Notes: a model not told the origin generated them from the letters alone. A DNA stretch of 64,000 nt from an uncultured Muribaculaceae bacterium (GCA_910586995.1 CAJUKZ010000001.1:310001-374000); one strand, 5' to 3'. Positions 41,419-50,541 are shown, counted from the stretch's first letter. Numbers and translations: made by a program.

Positions 41419-42803
41419 TGTTTTCTTAGAATGATGTAGATTGGTTTGTATGTCAGATATAATTTCCCGTCGGATTCGCGCGGATATGATTCCATTATCT
41501 GCCGTATGGCAGTGCGGGGTGATGGATGGTTCAGCCCGGTGACTCCTGTCAACTTCAGGTGGTTGAGCAATTCGGCCGGAGTGTCGAATCCGATTGATAC
41601 CGACTCGCCGCTTAGTTCAAGAATACTGAATCCGGCGGATGAGGCCATGAGCCGGAGGCTTTCGGTGGAGGGGACGGCAAGGCTTCGGCCGGTTATAGCA
41701 CAAAGTCCGTTGAGGTTGTCGGGCGCGAAGGTCGATATTGCAAGCAGTCCACCGGTTCGGAGAGCGCGCCACGAGTTGCGCATAAACGCTCCCGGCGAGC
41801 TGAACCATTGCATTGCAGATGAAGAAAGCACAATGTCGAAGGATGCAGATTCGGCGCATGCCATTGCAGATTCCGCATCCTCGGTATGGGCATTGGCATT
41901 AGGGGGCAGTGTCCATGAACAGGGCACAAGGTCGTAAAGTTCGATCCGCGCATGAGGGAAAAGTCCGGCATACATCCTTGTGAGCATTCCAGTACCGTAG
42001 CCTGCCTCAAATATAGAATCCGGTGTCATGTCCAACATGTATGGATATGCCATTTCGAACAGTCGTGTGGCTATGTGGCGCTGAACTCCGCCTTCGCGTT
42101 CATAGCTCTCGGCCGCCAATGCAAATCTGTGGGCCATGCGTGGCTTATCCACGATGTAGCGTCCGAGAATGTCGGCGAAGTCAGGTATATGCGGTCCGGA
42201 GATGCAGACTTGCTCGCAGCCTGCCGCATGCCATGCTGCCTTCTGGTTGTCGGGCGGAAATATGGCGTCGTTGTCGGAGATTATTGCGAAATCCCATCTG
42301 AAGCCGGCATGTGGCATCTCTTTTGCGTAGGAGGCGAAAGTTCTTAGTTCGTCGGTAAGTTCGGACACAGGGCGTTGAGGCATGTGTTCCGAAAATGTTG
42401 CGAATACTGTCGATGAGCCACACATGCGTCGGTAAAACTTGCGCAGGTTGCGCTCATCCATAGTAGCCAGAGTGCCGTCGAAAATTGCGTGAGGTATACC
42501 CAGACGGTCGTCAATAGGAGTACAAGTGCCGTTTATGGCAATGCGTCGGGCAATGCGGTCTTCATAAGAAGCTAATACACGCGATGCGGCATATACTCCG
42601 AACGACCAGGCCACCACATTGATCTCTTTGTATGCGCCGAAGATGGATGAGGCGTCGAAGTCGAGAGTGCGGTAATCCCAAGCAACTGCAAGATCAGCAC
42701 CGCTGTGTGTCAGTCCTGAGAATGGATTGCTGTCCATCCCCCAGCCTGAGAAGATCAGAGTGAGTCTGTCCGATTGATTGTCTATTAGCTTTTTTATCTG
42801 CAT
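41415..42803 (-). CDS. bioGC: Fused BioG-BioC: pimeloyl-ACP methyl ester esterase and malonyl-ACP methyltransferase
   Basis: A 462-residue protein joining two biotin enzymes. Residues ~1-215 are BioG-like (DUF452): LTLIFSGWGMDSNPF, then VVAWSFGVYAASRVL with the nucleophile Ser, and a late IPDFADIL near 208 for the catalytic His region. Residues ~220-462 are BioC-like: FALAAESYEREGGVQRHIA, the SAM-binding FEAGYGTGMLTRMY, and SFDIVLSSSAMQWF. BioC methylates malonyl-ACP to start pimelate synthesis; BioG removes the methyl at the end. Each length fits a complete domain, so one polypeptide would perform the first and last reactions of the pimeloyl branch. Confidence 0.92.
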   Translation of the reverse strand: MQIKKLIDNQSDRLTLIFSGWGMDSNPFSGLTHSGADLAVAWDYRTLDFDASSIFGAYKEINVVAWSFGVYAASRVLASYEDRIARRIAINGTCTPIDDRLGIPHAIFDGTLATMDERNLRKFYRRMCGSSTVFATFSEHMPQRPVSELTDELRTFASYAKEMPHAGFRWDFAIISDNDAIFPPDNQKAAWHAAGCEQVCISGPHIPDFADILGRYIVDKPRMAHRFALAAESYEREGGVQRHIATRLFEMAYPYMLDMTPDSIFEAGYGTGMLTRMYAGLFPHARIELYDLVPCSWTLPPNANAHTEDAESAMACAESASFDIVLSSSAMQWFSSPGAFMRNSWRALRTGGLLAISTFAPDNLNGLCAITGRSLAVPSTESLRLMASSAGFSILELSGESVSIGFDTPAELLNHLKLTGVTGLNHPSPRTAIRQIMESYPRESDGKLYLTYKPIYIILRKQ

Positions 42804-42806
42804 GTG

Positions 42807-43931
42807 TCACGTAATTTCAAGTCCGCTCAACATCTTGCCTAAGCGTAGTATCGAATCTTCGTCAATGGCTGCGCTCAGGCTGAACCGCAGGCGTTCTGTA
42901 CCGGGAGGAACGGTGGGTGTGCGGATAGGCAATACTTTGAATCCCTCGTCGAGCAGCTTGGCAGATAAAGCCGCCGCTTTTCTCGGGCAGCCGCATATCA
43001 GCGGACGGATATGCGATGGTGCACCGGCTTGCGGTATGGCCTCGGCCAGCAACCCGGATAGAGTTTGTAGCTTCCGGCGCTGAGGCTCGAAATCGGCAAG
43101 ACGTTCCACTACGTAGCGCGTCCATGCCACGTTGAAAGGCGGTAGTGCGGTGGAGAATATCAGGCTGCGCGCACGGTTGACCGCTATGTCGCGCAGTTCA
43201 GCACTCATGGCCGAAAATGCTCCTACTGATGCAGCGGCTTTGCCGAATGTTCCTACGATCACGTCCACCAGGTCGCGTTTCGTGGATTCCATCACACATC
43301 CGAGACCGGATGGTCCGCAAACTCCGAAAGCATGTGCTTCGTCTATGTAGAGCAATGCGTTGGCGTGTTCTGATCGGATTTCAGCGAGTGTGTCTATGTC
43401 GGCGCGGTCGCCGTCCATGCTGAACACAGATTCGCTTATGATGATCACTCTGCCGAAGTCTCCGGCCTTGCGTGCCAATATGGAGCGCAGATGCTGGTAG
43501 TCATTGTGGCGGAAGCGTTCGAATGGCGCTTTAGAGAGCATGATGCCGTCTATGATGCTTGCGTGCACAAGCTTGTCGGCCACGATCAGAGTGTCGCCAT
43601 CCGAGGCAAATGCGGAAACCAGTCCCGTGTTGGCATGATAACCGCTGTTGTGCAGCAGGACCTGCCTGCCGTCGTAGAGAGAAGACAGCAACTCCTCCAG
43701 TCTCATGTATTCTTCCTGTCCGGCTGCAAGAAGTCTTGATGCCGATGATGACAATGGAATATCACGGGACGTGGCTTCAGAAAGAAAACTTAGGCGGAGC
43801 GACCGGTCACAGGCAAGACCGAGATAGTCGTTGCCCGACAGATCCACCAGATCTTTTCTCCGGTCAGGCCCGGGTATGCTTCTGAAGTTGCCTTCTGTTT
43901 TCAGCTTTGACAACAACTCGTCGTATCTCAT
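42807..43931 (-). CDS. bioF: 8-amino-7-oxononanoate synthase
   Basis: A 374-residue PLP enzyme condensing pimeloyl-ACP with alanine. It contains DLSGNDYLGLACDRSLR, LLHNSGYHANTGLVSAF, VFSMDGDRADIDTLAE, LLYIDEAHAFGVCGPSGLG and the PLP-lysine in VIVGTFGKAAASVGAF. Its place between bioA and bioGC, three bases before the next gene, fixes the function. A related alpha-oxoamine synthase in this window (49290-50477) has a different context. Confidence 0.95.
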   Translation of the reverse strand: MRYDELLSKLKTEGNFRSIPGPDRRKDLVDLSGNDYLGLACDRSLRLSFLSEATSRDIPLSSSASRLLAAGQEEYMRLEELLSSLYDGRQVLLHNSGYHANTGLVSAFASDGDTLIVADKLVHASIIDGIMLSKAPFERFRHNDYQHLRSILARKAGDFGRVIIISESVFSMDGDRADIDTLAEIRSEHANALLYIDEAHAFGVCGPSGLGCVMESTKRDLVDVIVGTFGKAAASVGAFSAMSAELRDIAVNRARSLIFSTALPPFNVAWTRYVVERLADFEPQRRKLQTLSGLLAEAIPQAGAPSHIRPLICGCPRKAAALSAKLLDEGFKVLPIRTPTVPPGTERLRFSLSAAIDEDSILRLGKMLSGLEIT

Positions 43932-43934
43932 CTC

Positions 43935-45242
43935 TCAAAGTTTTTTCACTATTTCGATAGTCTCTGTGATCAGATGCTCCAGATCATCGTCTGAAATTAT
44001 GTAGGGAGGCATGACGTAGACATTCTTTCCGAATGGCCGTACCCATATGCCACGGTCGATGCATTCACGTTGGAATGATGCCAGGGATACAGGCTCTTTT
44101 GTCTCGATGACACCGATCGAGCCGAGCACACGCACCTCTCTCACATTGGCAAGTTGGGCTGCAGGCGCTATCAGATGCCGTATCTGACTTTCAAGATGCC
44201 GGAGTCTTGAAGCCATGTCCTGCTCCTGAAGAAGTTTTATGGACTCAATGGCTATGGCACAGGCAAGCGGATTGGCCATGAATGTAGGTCCGTGCATCAT
44301 GACACCGGCTTCGCCACGCGAGATCGTATCTGCAATGTCGCGTGTAGTGAGTACGGCGCTCATGGTCAGATAGCCTGCCGTCAGGCCCTTGCCTATGAGC
44401 ATGATGTCCGGTTCGACTCCGGCGTGTTCCCAGGCAAAGAATTTTCCTGTGCGCCAGAAGCCTGTGGCGATTTCGTCGAATATCAGATATATACCGTATT
44501 TGTCGCAAAGACGGCGTGCCTCACGCAAGTATTGGGGATGGTACATGCGCATGCCCCCCGCACCCTGCAATATCGGTTCAAGGATAAGTGCGGCAATCTC
44601 ATCGGCATGCTCAATCATGATCTTTTCGAGAGGCTTGATGTCGGACTCATCCCACTCACCGTCGTACGGCACGGTAGGTGCGGGTGCGAAGAATCTTATA
44701 GGAAGCGCTGTGCCGAATGCATTGTGCATTCCTGTCACCGGATCGCATACACTCATGGCGTTCCATGTGTCCCCATGATAGCCGGAACGGATGGTGACGA
44801 AATTGGTCTTCTTGTGGCTTCCGCTTTTCGATACGGCCGCCTGAACAGCCATTTTCATAGCTACTTCAGTAGCTACAGAACCGGAATCGGCATAAAATAT
44901 ATTGTGCATCGACGGAGGAGCTATTTCCAGAAGCTTTTTGCCAAGTTCGATGGCAGGCTCGTGTGTCAGGCCGCCGAACATCACATGGCTCATCTTGCCG
45001 ATCTGGGTGGCTGCGGCTTCGTTGATACGCGGATTATTATAGCCGTGGATGACGCACCACCACGACGACATACCGTCGATAAGTTCCCTGCCATCGGCGA
45101 GTTTCAGTCTGACACCTTCGGCAGAGACTACCTTATAGCACGGCAGCGGATCAATTGTCGAAGTGTAGGGATGCCAGAGATGCTCGCGATCCCACTGATC
45201 GCATATGGCGGAGAAGGAGAGGTTGTCTGTAGCTGTGTCCAT
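43935..45242 (-). CDS. bioA: Adenosylmethionine-8-amino-7-oxononanoate aminotransferase
   Basis: 435 residues from the ATG at 45242 (MDTATDNLSFSAICD). A TTG at 45269 lies within the predicted -7 box and is rejected. This class III aminotransferase converts KAPA to DAPA with SAM as amino donor. Marks are REHLWHPYTSTIDPL, DGMSSWWCVIHGYNNP, MFGGLTHEPAIELG, YLIFDEIATGFWRTG and GKGLTAGYLTMSAVL with the PLP lysine. It heads the tightly packed unit bioA-bioF-bioGC-bioD. Confidence 0.95.
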   Translation of the reverse strand: MDTATDNLSFSAICDQWDREHLWHPYTSTIDPLPCYKVVSAEGVRLKLADGRELIDGMSSWWCVIHGYNNPRINEAAATQIGKMSHVMFGGLTHEPAIELGKKLLEIAPPSMHNIFYADSGSVATEVAMKMAVQAAVSKSGSHKKTNFVTIRSGYHGDTWNAMSVCDPVTGMHNAFGTALPIRFFAPAPTVPYDGEWDESDIKPLEKIMIEHADEIAALILEPILQGAGGMRMYHPQYLREARRLCDKYGIYLIFDEIATGFWRTGKFFAWEHAGVEPDIMLIGKGLTAGYLTMSAVLTTRDIADTISRGEAGVMMHGPTFMANPLACAIAIESIKLLQEQDMASRLRHLESQIRHLIAPAAQLANVREVRVLGSIGVIETKEPVSLASFQRECIDRGIWVRPFGKNVYVMPPYIISDDDLEHLITETIEIVKKL

Positions 45243-45266
45243 AGGTGTCTTTTTATAACCAAGGTG

Positions 45267-45274
45267 CAAAATTA
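45267..45274 (-). promoter_or_regulatory. -7 box of the biotin operon
   Basis: TAATTTTG on the minus strand, 25 bases before the bioA ATG. No clear TTTG at the -33 distance and no obvious operator dyad were found. Confidence 0.5.
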
Positions 45275-45319
45275 CGCTTTTTTTAGGATATTGTGTACAG
45301 TAGAAAGCATAACATTTCG

Positions 45320-45327
45320 TACATTTG
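45320..45327 (+). promoter_or_regulatory. -7 box of hisS
   Basis: TACATTTG on the plus strand, 30 bases before the ATG at 45357. It is divergent from the bioA promoter, about 45 bases away. Confidence 0.5.
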
Positions 45328-45356
45328 CGCTGATAAAATCAGAACATATTCATCCA

Positions 45357-46721
45357 ATGGCACAAAAACCGTCTATCCCCAAGGGGACACGCGACTTCAC
45401 TCCTGCCGAAATGGCACGCCGCAACTATATATTCGATACAATACGCGACGTGTTCCGTCTGTTCGGTTTCCGCCCCATAGAGACGCCTGCAATGGAAAAT
45501 CTCTCAACTCTTATGGGCAAATACGGAGAGGAAGGTGATAAACTCCTGTTCAGAATACTTAACTCCGGCGAATATCTCAGAGGCGTCGACAGGACGCTTG
45601 TCGAGAATGAGGACTACGCACATCTGACTCCGGCCATAAGTGAGAAAGGTTTGCGCTATGACCTTACAGTTCCTTTCGCGAGGTTTGTGGTCCAGCACCG
45701 CAATGAGATACAGTTCCCGTTCAAGCGTTACCAGATCCAGCCGGTGTGGCGTGCGGACCGTCCGCAGAAAGGACGCTACCGCGAGTTCTATCAGTGCGAC
45801 GCCGATGTGGTGGGTTCTGACTCACTGCTCAACGAGGTGGAATTGCTTCAGATGATAGACGAGGTTTTTGCCCGTCTGGGAATCAATATAGTGATTAAGC
45901 TCAACAACCGCAAGGTGCTGGCAGGTATTGCCGAGTATATCGGTCATCCCGACAAGCTCGTTGATATAACTGTAGCCATTGACAAGATAGACAAGATAGG
46001 TCTTGAGAATGTGAATGCCGAACTTGCCTCCCGCGGACTGTCTGCCGAAGCTATTGAGAAGCTTCAGCCGGTGCTTGAGATCAGCGGCACGTTGTCGGAA
46101 CGTCTGGGCAAACTTGAATCCTTGCTGAAGGACAGCGAGACAGGTTCGATGGGTGTGAGCGAACTTTATGAGGTGATCGGTAAGACCGAAGCGCTCGGAC
46201 TCCGCGCAGTCCTCGATCTGGATGTCTCTCTTGCGCGTGGCTTGAATTATTATACCGGAACTATAATCGAGGTGAAGGCTGCCGATGTGGCCATAGGTAG
46301 TATTACCGGAGGTGGACGTTACGACAATCTGACCGGTGTGTTCGGCATGCCCGGAGTGTCTGGAGTCGGAATATCTTTCGGTGCAGACCGTATATACGAT
46401 GTGTTGAACACGCTTGATCTATATCCGGCCGATACGACGGCCTCGACGCGTGTGATGTTCACCAACTTCGGTCCGGCGGAGGCAGAGGCATCCCTAAAGA
46501 TAATCAAAACACTCCGTTCGCACGGCATATCGGCCGAACTATACCCCGAGTCGTCTAAGATGAAGAAGCAGATGGGGTATGCCAATGACTGCAACATACC
46601 GTTTGTTGCCATGATAGGAGAGAGCGAGCTTGCCGACGGTACAGTATCTCTCAAGGATATGACCACTGGAGAGCAACTGAAGCTCACTCCGGATGCTCTA
46701 ATCGGACATCTTGACTTCTGA
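45357..46721 (+). CDS. hisS: Histidyl-tRNA synthetase
   Basis: 454 residues from the ATG at 45357 (MAQKPSIPKGTRDFTP). The frame is open far upstream, but that part overlaps bioA on the other strand and has no family similarity. Class II motifs: LRYDLTVPFARFVVQ, RADRPQKGRYREFYQCDAD (motif 2) and the His-specific LARGLNYYTGTIIEV near 280. Motif 3 is SGVGISFGADRIYDVL, followed by an HGTP-type anticodon-binding domain (VMFTNFGPAEAEASLKI...). All catalytic segments are intact. Confidence 0.96.
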   Translation: MAQKPSIPKGTRDFTPAEMARRNYIFDTIRDVFRLFGFRPIETPAMENLSTLMGKYGEEGDKLLFRILNSGEYLRGVDRTLVENEDYAHLTPAISEKGLRYDLTVPFARFVVQHRNEIQFPFKRYQIQPVWRADRPQKGRYREFYQCDADVVGSDSLLNEVELLQMIDEVFARLGINIVIKLNNRKVLAGIAEYIGHPDKLVDITVAIDKIDKIGLENVNAELASRGLSAEAIEKLQPVLEISGTLSERLGKLESLLKDSETGSMGVSELYEVIGKTEALGLRAVLDLDVSLARGLNYYTGTIIEVKAADVAIGSITGGGRYDNLTGVFGMPGVSGVGISFGADRIYDVLNTLDLYPADTTASTRVMFTNFGPAEAEASLKIIKTLRSHGISAELYPESSKMKKQMGYANDCNIPFVAMIGESELADGTVSLKDMTTGEQLKLTPDALIGHLDF

Positions 46722-46740
46722 TGTCATAAAAAATCAAAGA

Positions 46741-47379
46741 ATGATTATGCGTAGATTCTTAAAAAATATATTTGCTGCGGCAGTTGTGGCTGCGGTATGT
46801 CTTGTGTCGTCAGGCAACGTGGCGGCGCAGTTCCGCTATGGCCCGTCGGTTGGTGTGAATTTCAGCACACTGCATTTCTCGCAGGACCTTATTTCGGTTG
46901 GGCGGGTAGCTGGTCCGAACGCCGGTCTTCAGGCCGAGATGATGTTTCCGGGTATCGGATTCGGTCTTGGTTTAGGCGTCCACTACAATATGCTCGGAGC
47001 AAAGGTGAATCTCGGAGAGAAACTTGTGTGGCAGTCTCAGGGCTATGGCAATGAGCGCCTGATGCTGCATTATATCAATATACCATTCCACCTGCGTTTT
47101 AAATGGACACGCATGGAAGGCATTGAAGACTATATAGCGCCTCTGGTGTATTTTGGCCCGGATTTCGAGATCCTTGCCGGGGCAGGCTCTGCTTCTGCAT
47201 TCTCGACACCGAGGCTGAGTATGTCGCTCTCGGCCGGCTTCGGTGTGGAGATACTGCGCAAATGGCAGCTGACAGCCGCCTACGTGACCGGGATGACTGA
47301 CGCAGCCCGTACGGTAATGCTCGATGATTTCCATGCCAAGAGCCGTTACTGGACCATCCGTTTGGCATATCTGTTCTGA
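46741..47379 (+). CDS. PorT-like outer-membrane barrel protein
   Basis: 212 residues from the ATG at 46741 (MIMRRFLKNIFAAAVVAA); an ATG two codons later is equally possible. A signal peptide ends near VAAQ. The mature part is an eight-strand type barrel: RYGPSVGVNFSTLHF, GLQAEMMFPGIGFGLGLGVHY, LHYINIPFHLRFKW, SMSLSAGFGVEIL and the terminal YWTIRLAYLF with an aromatic last residue. Known PorT proteins support type IX secretion, but many family members have other roles. It lies 19 bases after hisS and may be co-transcribed. Confidence 0.85.
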   Translation: MIMRRFLKNIFAAAVVAAVCLVSSGNVAAQFRYGPSVGVNFSTLHFSQDLISVGRVAGPNAGLQAEMMFPGIGFGLGLGVHYNMLGAKVNLGEKLVWQSQGYGNERLMLHYINIPFHLRFKWTRMEGIEDYIAPLVYFGPDFEILAGAGSASAFSTPRLSMSLSAGFGVEILRKWQLTAAYVTGMTDAARTVMLDDFHAKSRYWTIRLAYLF

Positions 47380-47483
47380 GGAAGCAAACACCTGTATTAA
47401 CTCACGGACGTATCGAACGCTGCATTGATTCAATACGCAAACGGGCCTGCATCACGGATGATGATGCAGACCTGCTGATTTCC

Positions 47484-47990
47484 ATGATCGAGAAGCGCCC
47501 TTTCGCGCAGCGTGAGCTGATCGTGAGGGAGGGCATGCGCATGCGTCATGCCTATTTCATAGAGAATGGCCTGACACGCTCCTACTGGCTTGTGGACGGA
47601 CAGGAGATCACCACATCTTTTTCTACCGGCGGGTCTATCGTTTTCAGTATGGACGAGCTCTACTATGGCGAGGTTTCGCAGGAATATGTGCAGGCTCTTG
47701 AGCCGTGTGAGGCATATGCGATAGCGATAGATGATCTGCGTGGTCTTGTGCGCTCCAACCTTCGATTCGCGGCATGGTGGACGGCTATCCATCAGGATGA
47801 GTACAGGAGGCTTCACCGATCGCATAAAGACAGACTGACATTACCGGCGCGCCGCCGTTATGAGGAGTTCGTGCGTCAGTTCCCGGATGTGGCCAGGCGT
47901 GCTCCCTTAGGGTGCATAGCATCGTATATAGGCGTCACTCTCCCCACGTTGAGCCGGTTGAGGGCGGCGAATTTGTCGCAGGACAAATGA
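47484..47990 (+). CDS. Crp/Fnr-like transcriptional regulator (start uncertain)
   Basis: 168 residues from the first usual start codon (ATG at 47484). The cyclic-nucleotide-binding-like barrel is seen from RELIVREGMRMRHAYFIENG to about 110, and a C-terminal helix-turn-helix in LGCIASYIGVTLPTLSRLR. The frame stays open upstream, and the in-frame residues before the ATG (ERCIDSIRKRACITDDDADLL) look like the usual first helix of this family. The true start may therefore be an unusual codon between about 47376 and 47430. The ligand and targets are unknown. Confidence 0.82.
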   Translation: MIEKRPFAQRELIVREGMRMRHAYFIENGLTRSYWLVDGQEITTSFSTGGSIVFSMDELYYGEVSQEYVQALEPCEAYAIAIDDLRGLVRSNLRFAAWWTAIHQDEYRRLHRSHKDRLTLPARRRYEEFVRQFPDVARRAPLGCIASYIGVTLPTLSRLRAANLSQDK

Positions 47991-48008
47991 ATGCGGTTTC
48001 GGGATATA

Positions 48009-48016
48009 TACCTTTG
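48009..48016 (+). promoter_or_regulatory. -7 box of the acyltransferase gene
   Basis: TACCTTTG on the plus strand, 26 bases before the ATG at 48043. It predicts a transcription start near 48022, which rules out the GTG at 48019. Confidence 0.5.
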
Positions 48017-48042
48017 CGGTGAATAAACCGATGCACATTATT

Positions 48043-49179
48043 ATGGACAAAAACACTACTGCGGCTGTGGAGGCCGCTTCCAAACCCCATTTCCTTATGC
48101 TTGACGCCCTGCGTGGCGTTGCGGCTCTTATTGTTATATGGTATCACGTTTTCGAAGGATTCGCCACATCGCCTGTCGATCAGATGTTGAATCACGGCTA
48201 TCTGGCCGTTGACTTCTTCTTCATGCTGTCGGGCTTTGTGATGTGCTATGCCTATGACGACAGATTTGCCTCCGGAATGAAGTTCGGTCAGTTTGCCCGG
48301 CGTCGTATAAGGCGTCTTCATCCGATGCTCATTGTGGGCGTACTACTGGGTGTTGTGGCATTTGTGATACAGGGATGTGTCACATGGGGTGGCGATAAGG
48401 TCGAACCTATAGCTGTCGTGATAGCCATGTTGCTTACCATGCTTATGATACCGGCTCTCCCGGGATCTGTGGCTGAGGTGCGTGGCAATGGCGAGATGTT
48501 TCCGCTGAATGGCCCTACGTGGTCGCTATTCTTTGAATATATAGGTTATGTGCTCTATGCGGTGTTGCTGCGGCGTTTCTCCACGAGGTTGCTCGCAGTG
48601 TTTGTGGCCCTGATGGCTGCCGCACTCGTGTGGAGCGGGGCAGGGAATCTCTCAGGCGCAGGACATCTCGGTATGGGTTGGACTCTGGCCGACCATAATC
48701 TGCTCGGTGGCTCGCTGCGTCTGTTATTCTCATTCGCTGCAGGTTTGCTGATATGCAGGATATACCGGGCTAAGGTGATCCGCGGCGGGTTTGCTATCTG
48801 TGTGGCACTGCTGCTTGTGCTGCTGTCTGTTCCGCATATGGGGACAATGTGGATCAATGGTCTGTACGACTCGCTCGTGATAGTGCTTGTTTTTCCTGTT
48901 GTCGTATGGATAGGAGCGTCGTCATCGGCAGGGAAAGGGCGCTCGCGGGCTTTCTGCACGTGGTTGGGCGATATATCTTATCCCGTCTATATTGTCCATT
49001 ATCCGGTGATGTACCTTTTCTATGCTTGGGTATGGGCCGAGGAACTGACATTCTCCCAGGTGTGGCCCGTGTCGGTCGCTATATTTTTCGGCGTGATAAT
49101 ATTGGCTTTCGCATTTCTGAAGTTCTACGACGAACCGGTGCGCCGTTGGCTTGCCAGGCGTCGCGACAGAAAGTCTTGA
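48043..49179 (+). CDS. Acyltransferase-3 family membrane protein (OafA-like)
   Basis: 378 residues from the ATG at 48043 (MDKNTTAAVEAASKPH); an ATG at 48031 is also possible. The family opening LMLDALRGVAALIVIWYHVF holds the conserved Arg and His. NHGYLAVDFFFMLSGFVMCY, an RRIRRLHPM segment and GPTWSLFFEYIGYVLYAVLL follow. About ten membrane helices are seen. Such proteins move acetyl or other acyl groups onto extracellular glycans or lipids. No glycan locus adjoins it, so the acceptor is unknown. It ends at a terminator shared with the converging spt gene. Confidence 0.9.
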   Translation: MDKNTTAAVEAASKPHFLMLDALRGVAALIVIWYHVFEGFATSPVDQMLNHGYLAVDFFFMLSGFVMCYAYDDRFASGMKFGQFARRRIRRLHPMLIVGVLLGVVAFVIQGCVTWGGDKVEPIAVVIAMLLTMLMIPALPGSVAEVRGNGEMFPLNGPTWSLFFEYIGYVLYAVLLRRFSTRLLAVFVALMAAALVWSGAGNLSGAGHLGMGWTLADHNLLGGSLRLLFSFAAGLLICRIYRAKVIRGGFAICVALLLVLLSVPHMGTMWINGLYDSLVIVLVFPVVVWIGASSSAGKGRSRAFCTWLGDISYPVYIVHYPVMYLFYAWVWAEELTFSQVWPVSVAIFFGVIILAFAFLKFYDEPVRRWLARRRDRKS

Positions 49180-49203
49180 TGCCGATTATTATAAAAACAA
49201 AAG

Positions 49204-49240
49204 AAGCCTGCGCTGTCCTTGAATGGAACTGCGCAGGCTT
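49204..49240. terminator. Shared terminator between converging genes
   Basis: AAGCCTGCGC (49204-49213) pairs with GCGCAGGCTT (49231-49240). It is flanked by AAAAACAAAAG on one side and TGTCTTTTAT on the other, so it can act in both directions. Confidence 0.8.
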
Positions 49241-49289
49241 TGTCTTTTATCTGATTTGGATGTACTGAGATATCTTGCTGTGGAGCTGA

Positions 49290-50477
49290 TCAGGGTACAA
49301 GATTGTGCTGTCGGAATACTTTCTGGATTTTTTCCAATCCGCGTTGTATCTGTTCTTCTGTATGTGTAGCCATGAGCGAGAAGCGGATCAGGGTGTCCTG
49401 AGGTGCTACTGCAGGCGATACCACCGGGTTGACAAAGATACCCTCGTCCAGCAGTTCTTTGGTGATCTGGAACGTTAGGAAGTTGTCGCGGATGTAGAGC
49501 GGGATTATTGGTGTGGATGTGTTGCCGATCTCGAATCCCATTGCACGGAATCCCTCGAGAGCCATGTTGGTCAGTTTCCACAAGTGATCCTGGCGTTCTG
49601 GCTCTTGCTCCATGATGTCAATAGCCTTCAGGGCTGCGGCTGTGGATGCTGGTGTAATGGATGCTGTGAATATATACGAACGTGAGTGGTGTCGCAGATA
49701 GTTGGTGATCTCCTTGTCTGTGGCGATGAAGCCTCCGAGCGAGGCAAAGGATTTGGAGAATGTACCCATTATAAGGTCTACATCCTTTGTGACACCGAAG
49801 TGGTCGCATGTGCCACGTCCGCCTTTACCGAATACGCCTATAGAGTGGGCTTCGTCTACCATTACTGAGGCGTCGTATTTCTTGGCCAGTTCAACGATCT
49901 TGGGCAGGTTGGCTACGTCGCCTTCCATTGAGAACACACCGTCAGTGACGATGAGTTTCACCTTGTCCGGTTCGCACTTCTGGAGCTGCTGCTCAAGCGA
50001 CTCCATGTCGTTGTGCTTGTATTTCAATTGCTTCGAGAAGCTCAGGCGGCGGCCTTCAATAATGGATGCGTGATCCTGCTCGTCCCATAATATATAGTCC
50101 TCGCGTCCGGTGAGGGTTGATACCACACCGAGGTTGACTCCGAATCCGGTCGAGTAGATCATGACATCTTCCTTACCGATATATTCGGCTATGCGGGCTT
50201 CGAGTTGCTTGTGCAGGTCCAAAGTGCCATTGAGGAATGGAGATCCGGCGCAGCCGGTACCGTACTTGCGTGTGGCCTCAATTGCTGCTTCCTTGATGCG
50301 CGGGTCATTTAAAAGACCTGAATAGCAGTTTGAACCGAACATCAGCACTTTTTTACCGTTGATGATAACCTCCGGATCCTGCTCCGACGATATGGCGCGG
50401 AAATAAGGATAAATGCCGGCAGCCTTGGCTTGCTGGGGTATGGTGTAGCGGGAGAGTTTGTCTTGTAAAAGCCTCAT
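49290..50477 (-). CDS. spt: Serine palmitoyltransferase-like alpha-oxoamine synthase
   Basis: A 395-residue PLP enzyme. It has the alpha-oxoamine synthase layout: VLMFGSNCYSGLLNDPRIKE, GSPFLNGTLDLHKQLEARIA, DEQDHASIIEGRRLS, TDGVFSMEGDVANLP, VMVDEAHSIGVFGKGGRG and the PLP lysine in IMGTFSKSFASLGGFI. The sequence blocks resemble the Bacteroides enzyme that joins serine and palmitoyl-CoA to begin sphingolipid synthesis rather than bioF (a true bioF is at 42807-43931) or kbl. The choice is an inference from recalled similarity. Single-gene unit with its own promoter. Confidence 0.82.
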   Translation of the reverse strand: MRLLQDKLSRYTIPQQAKAAGIYPYFRAISSEQDPEVIINGKKVLMFGSNCYSGLLNDPRIKEAAIEATRKYGTGCAGSPFLNGTLDLHKQLEARIAEYIGKEDVMIYSTGFGVNLGVVSTLTGREDYILWDEQDHASIIEGRRLSFSKQLKYKHNDMESLEQQLQKCEPDKVKLIVTDGVFSMEGDVANLPKIVELAKKYDASVMVDEAHSIGVFGKGGRGTCDHFGVTKDVDLIMGTFSKSFASLGGFIATDKEITNYLRHHSRSYIFTASITPASTAAALKAIDIMEQEPERQDHLWKLTNMALEGFRAMGFEIGNTSTPIIPLYIRDNFLTFQITKELLDEGIFVNPVVSPAVAPQDTLIRFSLMATHTEEQIQRGLEKIQKVFRQHNLVP

Positions 50478-50541
50478 TTTATCAGTGCGATAAGTGGATT
50501 GGAATTATACAAATCAGTAAGCCTTCTCAGCTTTGAGTGTG

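Noticed and set aside
44292..45356. N-terminal extension of HisS by 355 residues
   Set aside because: It runs antisense to bioA, lies before the -7 box at 45320, and the canonical HisS start is at 45357.
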